From assembly GCA_026260175.1 (NCBI GenBank), contig JAKCWW010000164.1:1-64000 (forward strand): a stretch of DNA of 64,000 bases, given 5' to 3'. Shown piece after piece: positions 1 through 9,024 of the stretch. Positions within the stretch are counted from its first letter, which is position 1, and each line of letters starts with the position of its first letter. The position numbers and the translations under genes were made by a program. Origin of the DNA: Reticulitermes lucifugus. Taxonomy: Eukaryota; Arthropoda; Insecta; Blattodea; Rhinotermitidae. The notes under the pieces were generated by a model. The model saw nothing but the letters and a program-made list of their open reading frames with translations. It was not told where the DNA came from and did no database searches.

Positions 1-54
1 CAGATACAGAACTTTTTTTTCCCGGCCCAAGGTCGGATACTTTTTGGACAGACC

Positions 55-205
55 TCGTAGTTGTCTCTTGTGAGTGCTATGTGTTGTCAGGTAGAGGTCT
101 CTGTGATAGGTCAATCACTACCGAGTGTGGTTGTGTCTGAGTGCGATATCGAAAATTAAAAAATGAGGAAGCCCAGGCCCACTAGAACTGTCGGGTCAGG
201 AAAAA
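55..205 (+). repeat. SINE family A, 3' part
   Basis: The block matches three other copies in the window (14033-14265, 17440-17597, 26799-26858). Shared landmarks are a GTGTCTGAGTGYGAT word, a GAGGAGGCCCAGGCCCA-like word and an ending close to CTGTCGGGTCAGG. The copy at 14033 has a tRNA-like head, which makes the family tRNA-derived. The head of this copy is not clear. Confidence 0.7.
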
Positions 206-268
206 ATATAAGGGGTTTTCTAGCTTAATTAATGTCTTATGTCACCCAGGTGCTAATTATATATTAAG

Positions 269-478
269 TACAGGGTGTTAAAATTACAAAACCTACAAAT
301 TACTTCTCGTTTTGATATGTATTTAGTAGTCAATAAATGTATAATAGCTCTCATTCCCTACAAATTATCTTGTCATTATCTCTGTAACCGTTCGTCTTCG
401 GATATAGGTTACATTGACGTAATTCAACCAAGGAACTTCCTGCCGAAGTATGCCAGATTTCTCCCGGTACACCCTGTA
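269..478. mobile_element. MITE-like element with TACAGGGTGT termini
   Basis: A 210-bp block opens with TACAGGGTGT and closes with the exact reverse complement ACACCCTGTA, giving 10-bp terminal inverted repeats that include a possible TA target. The right half is found again, diverged, at 16428-16560 (shared words CTCTGTAACC and CGAAGTATGCCAGATT). There is no coding capacity. Many insect non-autonomous DNA transposons have ends like these; the superfamily is not settled. Confidence 0.65.
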
Positions 479-1099
479 TAGTGTACTAGATGACTTTCGA
501 GCCTCAAACGTTTAATCAATGCAAGATATTTATTCGTAATTTATCCAGCTGTTCTGTTATACATTCAGTATAGGCCTAACCAGTGTGACAATGTTACGAA
601 ATCGATAGAAAGTCCTTAAATAATCATCCTACTAATATTCCCAGCCCATTAGTATTTTCCGAACGACAAGTTAAATAATTAAAATGGATTGACAGTGGCG
701 GGTTCTTACTGACACAGTACTGAACCTTCAATTTCATAAAAGGCGAGAAATTTATTGGCTGTTTGAAAGAATGCTAAGAGTCGGAAGCTGGAGTTACGTT
801 TTGTACATTAATGCTCCGAAGACTGGCATTGTTCTAAATTATATATAAACTGCATTTCCTAACTCACATTAAACACAGTTCGTCTCCGTTTTAAAGGCCA
901 ACTGGTTAATGATCGTTGGAAAAATAAAATTCCGAGCATTTATTAAGAGAATCATACGAAATATAAAACACGATCGTGTTGGCGAAGTGCAGTTTCACAG
1001 AAAGTGATGCACAGGTTAGTGCTCGCTTCAAAGGGTTCAAACAAGTCCCTAAGTGTTCACGTAATTTCCTCAGAATAGTGACAACTTTACCATTTACAC
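479..1099. other. Unique AT-rich intronic DNA
   Basis: I see no gene or repeat here, except one exact copy of the palindromic word TAGGCCTA at 571. Confidence 0.5.
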
Positions 1100-1462
1100 T
1101 TTTAGGCGCGTTCGCAAAATTGCGAAAAGCGACTCTTAGCTTCGTCATGTCATTATGTTTGTCTGTCCGTCCGACCGCATGGAACAATTCGACTCCTATG
1201 GGATGGATTTTTCTTAACAATTCATATTTGCGTATTTTTCGAAAATCTGTCAGGAAAATTCAAGTTTTATTCAAATCTGACGTGAATAACGGGTACTTTA
1301 TATGAAGACCCATGTACATTTATGATAATATCTCGCTGAATTATTCTTAGAATGAGAAATGTTTCATACAAAATTTGTAGAGAAAATCAAAATACATTTT
1401 AGGTTCAATAACTTTCTTCCGAAAGTCGCGCCCTTAATGAGATAATGTGGAAAAATGTGGTA
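1100..1462 (-). repeat. Interspersed repeat R3, copy 1
   Basis: Read on the minus strand, this block aligns along most of its length with 39893-40245 and 62965-63322. Shared landmarks in order are a TTTTCCACATT box, a GATTTTCTCTACAA box, TATTATCATA, CAGATTTTCGAAAAATA, a purine-rich GACAGACA word and a terminal palindrome near TTTTCGCAATTTTGCGAA. No protein similarity is evident. The open frames that cross it in both directions are incidental. It may be the 3' region of a larger transposon. Confidence 0.75.
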
Positions 1463-2185
1463 GAGCCGGACAGGCCACAGATGACAATATGGAGCATGCA
1501 CTTTGCATGCTGGATAACTAACGCTACAGACACACACTCGGAATATGTAATACTTATTGCTTTTCCACGACAAAAATTGTTACGCTAACGCGCAACGATG
1601 TTACATTTATACTAAACTGTCTGCCTTGTTAACATTATTTGCTTACGTACTGTAGTTGGCAACTGGCTGAATTTTCAGATTTGAAACATTTCGGGGTTCA
1701 GAGATTACATTTTGTGTTTTGTCTGATGGGAGAATAATCAGCTAATTTTTAATAAATATAATTACTAGTATGACATAGATTAAACTGCTTCAACAGAAGC
1801 CTCAGTACCAATTACAAACTTCTGATTCGACAGAAACAACTACGCAACAATCAGCTGCTAATGGGAAAGTGTAAACCATTCAGTTTGACTAATTGGTTCC
1901 ATGTGGACAACCCTGATAAGTTAAGACCTTTAGGAGGAGGATAAGATGGCTGTCAGAAAACCTCAAACAAATTTCTCCAGGGTGATGGAGTGAGACATCG
2001 GCGGAAGATTGAATTGTTAGAGGAAAATTACTGTAGTCGTGGTAACCGAAGCCAGTAATTTGACTTTTTACCTGCAGGCAAAAGCTAGTAGGGGTTGTCT
2101 AGGAAATATTTCCAAATTATCCTTCCACCTTTTCATTTTAGTCCCCTTTGTTTTAGTAACTACAGTTAGGTAATCATGACCATCT

Positions 2186-2364
2186 TCATCATCATCATCA
2201 AATATAAAACAATACAAGAATTTTGGAGTGTCTTGGTGCTGAGTTAATGAGATTTAAGAATCTGTTTTCTGTACCTAAATATAATTAACTACTGAATTTT
2301 GGTTCTTCAGTACAGATACATCATCACGAATTTTCATAACCATTATCATCATCATCATCATCAT
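2186..2364. repeat. Two (TCA)n microsatellite tracts
   Basis: Short ATC/TCA trinucleotide runs occur at about 2186-2200 and 2347-2364, separated by unique sequence. Confidence 0.85.
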
Positions 2365-2579
2365 ATCTAATATATCCCGAGAATTTACATTACAAATCTT
2401 TTGGTATTAAATTAAAGAGATTCAGGCTTAGGTTAGTAATAAAAGCAACTTTTTATTTTCAAGTAGGCCTAAATCATCAGAATATAATTATCATTTTCGT
2501 ATCTAAAGTTAGCACAAAAATTTAAGGAGGATATAGTCTTTCCGCCCATCAAAAGTGTAGCAGGGTTCCTTTCGTGGAT

Positions 2580-2688
2580 GACAAAGCGTCCAGGGCGAGA
2601 AGCTGACCACTCACTTCCATCTACTAGGCCTGCTGAAGTTAAGAATGTGTGGCACTATATCTCTACATAGGAAGCCTTCATGGCATTT
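2580..2688 (+). repeat. SINE family D, 3' body fragment
   Basis: The order GCTGACCACTCACTTCCATCT, a GAAGTTAAGAATG-like word and GCCTTCATGGC follows the 3' body of the better copies at 24545-24800 and 56214-56496. The tRNA-like head is missing or too diverged to see. Confidence 0.65.
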
Positions 2689-2809
2689 TGCTTAATTGAG
2701 CACACAAATTACCTTAAATATTAATCTTAATGTGAGTCATCCCCGTTGTGTTTACAACGAACAAAAAATGCAATTTTTTTCAGTCAAAATACAACTTTAT
2801 ATTTAACAA

Positions 2810-2857
2810 ATCAGCTACATGTTGCCGCTACTGTTTTGCAGCCATCATCAGGTCGAT
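2810..2857 (-). ncRNA. Hammerhead-like motif, decayed core
   Basis: On the minus strand CUGAUGA (2845-2851) is followed by one U, a GGCU...AGC stem, and then GGCAACAUGU where other copies read CGAAACAUGU, two substitutions away. Flanking AUCGAC and GCUGAU can pair with one A/C mismatch and one G-U wobble. It has the same layout as the copies at 32341 and 47111. The altered GAAA box suggests an inactive copy. Confidence 0.5.
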
Positions 2858-3339
2858 CCCAAGAATACAAAAAGAAGGAAATAATACAGTTGCAATATTG
2901 GTCCGACCAGTACAGCAATTATATTATTTCCAACTGAAACCTATTTAAGGACGAGTTATACTAATGATCAGATTACTTTCTGCCTGAGCTCCCAAACACT
3001 TTACATAGCTGCAGTCGGCACGGCGCCATAAGTGCTAGGCTCACAGAGGAAGGGGCATGCAACGTTATACCACTTTCAAAAGTATTTACTCTGTTGGGAG
3101 TACATTCATAGCTTCAGTTACTATTGACCCGTTTGAAACAGATATAGAACGTTTAGTGCTGCTCCTTCCACTCCGCGCAAACAAATACCAACTAGCCTGG
3201 TCACTTCTGTACACACGCCTAATTCGCTGCGGAAGACAGGGTCATCTCAAACACCCGAGTGTATGTCATTCTGTTGCCAGAAATCCTGCGCAGACAGGAA
3301 CAACATGGCATGTTCTCGAGCCTTTGCGTTACACGTGCT

Positions 3340-3354
3340 GCTGGTGTGTTGCAG
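3340..3354 (+). other. Splice acceptor of the homeobox exon
   Basis: The intron ends in a T/G-rich stretch closing with TTGCAG at 3349-3354. The next base starts codon Val47 of the homeodomain, so the junction is phase 0 between homeodomain residues 46 and 47, a position used by many paired-like homeobox genes. Confidence 0.9.
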
Positions 3355-4128
3355 GTATGGTTCCAGAACCGGCGCGCCAAATGGCGCAAGAAGGAGCACA
3401 CAAAGAAAGGACCAGGGCGCCCGGCGCACAACGCGCACCCGCAGACGTGCAGCGGCGAGCCCATTCCGGAGGAGGAGCTGCTGCGCAAGGAACGAGAGCG
3501 CCGCGAGAAGAAACTTCTGAAATCACTGGAGCGACAGCAGCGAAAACTGGCGGCAAAAGGTATAGCCGTGGACATCGCAACCTTGCGGCGAGAGTGGGAA
3601 CAACAACAAGGAAAGAAGGTGACCGCTAGGCTGCAGCAATCTTCATCTCATCAGACGACCGTTCCCAACAACAATAACAACGACTCTTCAAGCTGCTGTA
3701 GCAACACCAACAGTTCTACTGCTAGGGATATTGAGATAGATGTCGTTGGGGATGATACCGACAGTGAAGATGATGACACTTGCTCTAGGAAAAGCGATTC
3801 AGTACCAGTTAGTTTTGTAACTGTTTCACCATCATCAACTACTAAAGACGATGAAAAATTCAGCGATCATCTGAGAAGGATGAGTAGGGGAGACCTGTCG
3901 TTTGAAAAGTACACGCATCAACAAAATTCAGCAACTCCAGCAATCCATCTGTCTGTTGATAATAAGTGCAACAATAATGATAACAACAAACAAAGGAGAT
4001 TGAATCCGTTCAGTATAGAATCTCTGCTCTCAAGAACGGAACATTCTGCTACTACAATGTCGGGAAACAACGCGAGTCATTGTCATACGACGAGAGAGAC
4101 ACCCGGAGATATAACGACGGATTTGTGA
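3355..4128 (+). CDS. unc-4: UNC-4/Uncx homeobox transcription factor, terminal exon
   Basis: This exon encodes the last 257 residues of a nuclear, DNA-binding paired-like homeodomain protein. Residues 1-14 are the end of the recognition helix (VWFQNRRAKWRKKE), with Gln50 and Asn51 at the DNA-contact positions. Next comes HTKKGPGRPAHNAHPQTC and then SGEPIP, a signature of the UNC-4/Uncx family just after the homeodomain. Residues about 40-90 are rich in Arg, Lys and Glu and probably helical. The tail is Asn/Ser-rich with an acidic patch near residues 132-142. FSIESLL at residues 219-225 (4009-4029) is an eh1-like motif, the type that recruits Groucho co-repressors; UNC-4 in nematodes works with the Groucho homologue UNC-37. 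In flies and worms the family specifies motor neuron and interneuron fates. The stop is TGA at 4126-4128. An in-frame ATG at 3259 lies in the intron and is not the start. The first part of the homeodomain is off the window to the left. Confidence 0.94.
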   Translation, partial: VWFQNRRAKWRKKEHTKKGPGRPAHNAHPQTCSGEPIPEEELLRKERERREKKLLKSLERQQRKLAAKGIAVDIATLRREWEQQQGKKVTARLQQSSSHQTTVPNNNNNDSSSCCSNTNSSTARDIEIDVVGDDTDSEDDDTCSRKSDSVPVSFVTVSPSSTTKDDEKFSDHLRRMSRGDLSFEKYTHQQNSATPAIHLSVDNKCNNNDNNKQRRLNPFSIESLLSRTEHSATTMSGNNASHCHTTRETPGDITTDL

Positions 4129-5446
4129 CTCACGAAGTAAATGTGCTGAAATATTTAACGTCTCTGTTATGTTTCTTACTTGTACTCTGCATTCTAAAAT
4201 AGCGAGTTCAGTCATTCACACTTCATTACTAGGCCTACTCTGTGGATGACGGATAGGCCCCAAACGATTACTCTCCTGCATACTGATTTTGGTGATCGTC
4301 ATATTTCATTATTTTCCAGGACGATTTAGCATTTGTTGTTCACAACTTTACCGACACTATACAGTTAACTGAAAAGTGCACAGAATGTCCACAAAAGAGT
4401 CAGACACATTTATAATTTAATAACTCTATTATTTCTTACGTAAATATTTTATTCTCACAAACACATATCATTAGTACGGAGAAGAGGTAACGGTTCCAAA
4501 ACGTGTGATTCGTGTGTGCGTATATTCCAAAAATACAAAGGGTGTGAAAGAATAAGTCTGTATGATTGTTTTGTGGACACACATATGTTTGACGGCAGAA
4601 CACTAATTTCCTTACTGAAGTACTGACAAGTGGAAATCATCAATACTACTCTGCACTGATCTCTAGGTTACTTTCACATGGACTACTGCAAGAAATAACA
4701 CCTTCAATTCACGTTATGACACATCTGTGTAAGCTACACAAATTCAGAAGTTTGCTCAGAATTCCGAAAACAGTCAGTTTTGGTTATTTTAACAATGGCT
4801 TGCATGTAATGTAACTGGTCATGGTTTCCAAATTCTGATCTGGGTGTGACAGATGCTAATCTTATAGATGGATACAAACGTTTGGGAGTAACATTCTGCT
4901 TCGATTTTGAAGACCTAACCCTAAAGGTAGGGGCAGCGAATTTCACCGAAATGTTGATATCCTTCTACAGACTACACCTTGTCGCAACTTACAATAGCAC
5001 AATCTAAGACTACCCGCAGTGATAACGTCATAACTTATAACGGGAATTTTTCTCCCATCTTTGAGACTTACTTGATCTCTCATAATATTTATTAGCCAAA
5101 AAATGCTCACACCTTCGTAATATTATAACATGCGTTAAACTCCATCTGACTGGAAAAGCAAACACTGCCAGTACTTATTCACAAAAAATCTATTGTTCTA
5201 TTGGCTGCCTTTTTCACTTCGTTTATTCGAACTTAATTTATTTATTTTACTCACCTATTTTATTATTTCAGCTTTTTACTAATGTCATATTTACTGAGAG
5301 GAGTTCCTGCCTGTTTAAACGGGCCAACAAAATACTGCACACAAATATAGTCTTAGTTTACGTCATCTCAGAAACTGGAGAATCACCAAATCAGTGCTAC
5401 TAATTTTAAATCAGATTTAGATCAGAATTATTACTCTTTGAATAAA
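4129..5446 (+). other. Candidate 3' UTR of unc-4
   Basis: No other gene is recognisable after the stop codon. The first canonical AATAAA on the + strand is at 5441-5446, and a second lies at 6111-6116. If the first is used, the 3' UTR is about 1.3 kb. This is inference from signal words only; transcript data would decide. One TAGGCCTA word lies at 4230. Confidence 0.35.
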
Positions 5447-7383
5447 ATTTACGATCTGTTACAGCACAATTTCTATATAAATTGATAAAGTACTCCAAAA
5501 CAAAACTGTTTAATTCTGCAGTATGTATTAGCTGCGGTATGTGTGACAACGTGACAAATATATCTTAAGAAAAAATCATCCCCTAAGTTGCCCATGGAAT
5601 GCAGACTTATATCATATTTTCCGAAATACAAACTTCTTTGTAAAAAGAATAGAATAAGGAAAAGATTAGTTTTCATATTTATTTGCCGCAGTCATTTCTC
5701 AATATCTAGTCATACTTATTCTTCCTAAAACATGATTTTCATTGGTATGTTACGAACTCAACTGAATTCCGGGAGGCAAAGTTTAAAGTCGTTTCGAAAG
5801 AGTGAAGTCATTTATTTTCCTTTGTATTTTGTTCTTTTGTTAAGTATAGTGTTTCCTGTGAATTGTTTTCAGGAATGGAATACCGTGGTGTCATTTTACA
5901 CTTCAGTTGAAAGTGAGAAACGAATGAAATATAAAACAGGAGGAGAGACAATTGCTGTCTGTCAAACTAAAGATTTTCAGACAAGCATGGTAACTACAAG
6001 ACGATTGGGTATTGTTGTGAAGTGTCTTTAGGGTTCTTGTTTACTATATTTTATCGAAATATCCGGAACACTGAACGTTGTAAACAGAATCTGTAAGATA
6101 ATTAGAAGAAAATAAAATGAATCGGGAACATACAAATGAAGCAATAACAATATGTCAATGAATTTGGAACATTTTATTAAAACAATTAATATTTCTGATA
6201 AAATTCACGTTGGTAACAAAATATTTTGCAATAATCTGTTTTAATAGTTACAGTAGGTTGTTAAGCATAATAATTCCAAGAATTAATAAAATTGTAACAG
6301 TTACTAATAATAAGAAATTCTGATGTACCATAATGAAACAGACACGTATGTACATATGTTATTCTGCCCCAGGATAACAAGAAAAAAGTGTGTATTTAAC
6401 TTTTTGTATTGTTTATTTTGTGACATAATTTATGTTAGAGAAATCTCTACTGCTAGAAAGTAAATGAAGATGGCTCCTGGAAGAACTACTAATCACTTAA
6501 AAAGTCTTCTCTTATAGAAAGATTCATTACCATCTAATTAATAATTTTACGAATAAGTCAACTTACATAACACTGGGGTTGAAAATGTATTGGAAACCCT
6601 GTGGCCCTTCTTCAGTTCCGACCAACAACACCACAACATGACAGAAAATATTCTGAAATTATGCAGTTTGAAAAGTCCAAGGCACAGAATTGTTATTGAA
6701 TACGTGGCAGATATTAACTAGATCAGAACATTCTCTGAATTTATGGAATCAGAATTTTCCTAACGTCCGAAATCAGTTCAGTAGAGTCCATACCGTTGAG
6801 TCAAATTCCTCTAAGAACCGTTTGAATATTAACAGCGATTCTCGCGAAAAGTGTATTCTATTTAGTTTTTAAAACCAAATTACTGTGAAGTTGTGTATTC
6901 TGTCTTTCGTGCTACAATTTCTGCCATCTCGTCTATATTGACTAAATCACAGTAATCAAGTTAGATGAGAACTCATTAAGATGCTCCTGAGTGGGATTAG
7001 AAACGCAGTAGACGTAGTTATATAGTTACAGTAAATGTAAAATTAAAACAAGCCTTGAATACCTAAAGAAAAGTTTTTTTAAATAATTTCAAAATTCATT
7101 TTCCTCATCACAGGAAACACAATAATGCTCCATCACAAACGCTAATCAGTAAATGCTTCATATGGACACAATTGCTGTTTGTAACGAGGCACGCCTACAT
7201 ATGAAGCATATAAATACATTGTGTGGGGGAGATCCAGACTTCTTCAATGTCAGAACAAAGGATAAGTATAGCAGCCAATCTGTTTTATACAATTAAGCAA
7301 AATTCCATTAATGTGGATAAATGGCACGGAGGCAAGGCTCCGCTGATGAATAAACTAGGCACTGAAAAAACATCAACTATTAG
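5447..7383. other. AT-rich intergenic DNA, nothing recognised
   Basis: A 99-codon open frame at 5732-6031 has a hydrophobic stretch, but no family is recognisable and the base composition does not change there. I treat it as chance. Confidence 0.45.
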
Positions 7384-7508
7384 TTGATTAACTGACACCA
7401 ACAAATGCACCAAAACAAGTTTGTCACTGATTTCTTTATTAAAAATCTTTTAATAAAGAAATCAGTGACAGACTTGTTTTGGTGCATTTGTTGGCGTGAG
7501 TTAATCAA
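7384..7508. repeat. Compact 125-bp hairpin (fold-back) element
   Basis: The left arm runs from TTGATTAACT at 7384 to the centre near 7446. The right arm returns its reverse complement to TTAATCAA at 7508. The two arms differ at only a few positions, and the loop is about 4-6 bases. It has no coding capacity. It could be a MITE reduced to a hairpin or a recent inverted duplication. Confidence 0.85.
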
Positions 7509-8556
7509 TTGTACAAAAATGCACGGTAAATATAACGTGAAGTTCATCAACTATTAGATTTGTGATCTGTGTTATAAATTGCACACAAGAGCCTTTCACA
7601 ACATTCCAGTTGTAAAAAGTCTCAACTTGTGGAAATCTAGTAATTTTATGGATACAGAAAATCCCGTCTCCAGGGTGTAAACGCAGCACGCCGTGTTTGT
7701 ATGACATCACTTAGTACAAATTTATAAATGCATGGAGCTTTGTCTCCATGTTCTATACATGCTTCTACATTTTAGGGCCAAGGTCAGAGATTACGGTAAA
7801 TACTATTTTATGAAACTACTAGTTTCTCCGGGGCCATTTTAAACGTCGTGTAGAAATTAAAGGAAATTCGGTATAAAATTGAATTTGTATATGGCAAAGT
7901 TGTTACATTATCCGATTTAAATGGAGAACTCTTACAAATTATCAGCAATTGTGGCTGCAAATATTAATTCCCTACATATGAACTCCACACTATACCAGCA
8001 TAGGAGGTGGCAGGGCCATAATTTAAGCCTGCCTCGACAGAGATTATGTTGTTATTGTAGAAAGTATTCTTCATTTTAAAGACATGTCACTATTTCATAT
8101 GCCTATATACATACGAAAATACAACTTGGAGAAATTCATCAACGAATAAAATGCCTTGTATATAACACGACATAGAAGCAGTAACTATTCCTTGCTCATT
8201 CACTGGCCACTTTGGCTCAATACAATTGCTGGAAATGGCTACAAGAAATCTGGAGCACATTTTAAGATGTGTTTCAGTACAATTCAAGGAATGTAAATAG
8301 AATTTATTTTTCTCTTATCTCACTCATCCCTTCCTGTCAAAGAGAAATGAAAACCTAACCATGCAAAGTAATACGTGACGAACAGAAGAATAATAAATAT
8401 GATGTTAATTGTCGTCAAGTGTATTAACATAGACCAAATGTTATATTTATTCTCCCTTATTGACGATATTTTGTTTGGATCATGAAAAGTAATAATACTC
8501 TACTTCGCACGAAGTGCTTTGCTTCTGTATTTCTTTCTGTAATCTTGCATTCCTTT
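7509..8556. other. Unique AT-rich DNA, nothing recognised
   Basis: I see no gene or repeat. The short open frames here (for example 7501-7710 and 8090-8287 on the minus strand) resemble no family. Confidence 0.45.
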
Positions 8557-8650
8557 ACACAGGGTGATCATTTAATATCGAAACAATTTAGAGCGAAAAC
8601 GAAACAGGACCTTTGTCTACAAGAGCGCCTGCAGTTTCCAGATTAACACA
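8557..8650 (+). repeat. Possible transposon end (ACAGGGTGATCA)
   Basis: The block starts with TACACAGGGTGATCATTTAA, a word resembling the ends of insect non-autonomous transposons, and stops just before the fold-back at 8659. No matching opposite end was found beyond the fold-back, so this is a weak call. Confidence 0.3.
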
Positions 8651-8734
8651 TATAGACTTATAATAATAAAAAGCCACCGTCGATCACAAGTAATGATGTT
8701 TACTATATATATATATACATATGGAAAATTTGCT

Positions 8735-8773
8735 TGCAACATATGTCGGCCGAAATGAGCCATCGTCAGGTAA
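8735..8773 (-). ncRNA. Hammerhead-like motif, left arm copy
   Basis: On the minus strand CUGACGA (8763-8769) is followed by U, GGCU, a loop and GGCC. The GAAAC box is changed to GACAU, and GUU follows. The outer UUAC/GCAA pairing has one mismatch. It looks like a decayed partner of the copy at 8904. Confidence 0.5.
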
Positions 8774-8903
8774 TATATGTGTCAAAATATACTATGAAGT
8801 ATTACTGCACTATAAGGTGTTTGAATTTTGGATTCAATTACATGAATTAAATTCAAACAACGTATAGTGCTGTAATACTTCTTGGTATAATTTGATATAT
8901 GTA

Positions 8904-8943
8904 TTACCTAACGATGGCCCATTTCGGCCGAAACATGTTGTAA
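8904..8943 (+). ncRNA. Hammerhead-like motif, right arm copy
   Basis: The order is UUAC, CUAACGA (one change from CUGANGA), U, stem GGCC/GGCC with a six-base loop, GAAACAUGUU, then GUAA. UUAC and GUAA pair fully as stem I, and ACAUGU can form a two-pair stem III. G5 of the core is A here, which would be expected to harm catalysis. Confidence 0.55.
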
Positions 8944-9024
8944 ACAAATGTCCCATATATATATATATATATATATATAGTAAACATCATTACTTGTGAT
9001 CGACGGTGGCTTTTTATTATTATA

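Larger units (their letters stand above)
1..3354 (+). other. Probable last intron of the unc-4 gene (partial)
   Basis: The homeobox exon begins at 3355 directly after an AG acceptor, in the middle of homeodomain helix 3, so an upstream exon with helices 1 and 2 must exist. I found no reading frame for that part in the 3.35 kb to the left, so this stretch is most likely intron running off the window. It holds repeat copies (55-205, 269-478, 1100-1462, 2580-2688, 2810-2857) and otherwise AT-rich sequence with no recognisable gene. An internal promoter or alternative exon cannot be excluded. Confidence 0.7.
8659..9024. mobile_element. 366-bp fold-back element with a hammerhead-like motif in each arm
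   Basis: The outer arms (8659 inward and 9024 inward) are exact reverse complements for more than 50 bases, including a shared ATCACAAGTAATGATGTTTA segment and an inner TA run. Inside that the arms diverge. The centre is near 8835. Each arm holds a CTGACGA/CTAACGA...GGCC...motif facing outward (8735-8773 minus, 8904-8943 plus). There is no open reading frame of note. No target duplication is obvious. A short-arm Penelope-type or retrozyme-like element is possible. Confidence 0.8.

Noticed and set aside
3057-3629. A 190-codon frame overlapping the homeobox exon in another frame
   Set aside because: It crosses the intron-exon junction and is out of frame with the clearly conserved UNC-4 sequence; the GC-rich exon keeps other frames open by chance.
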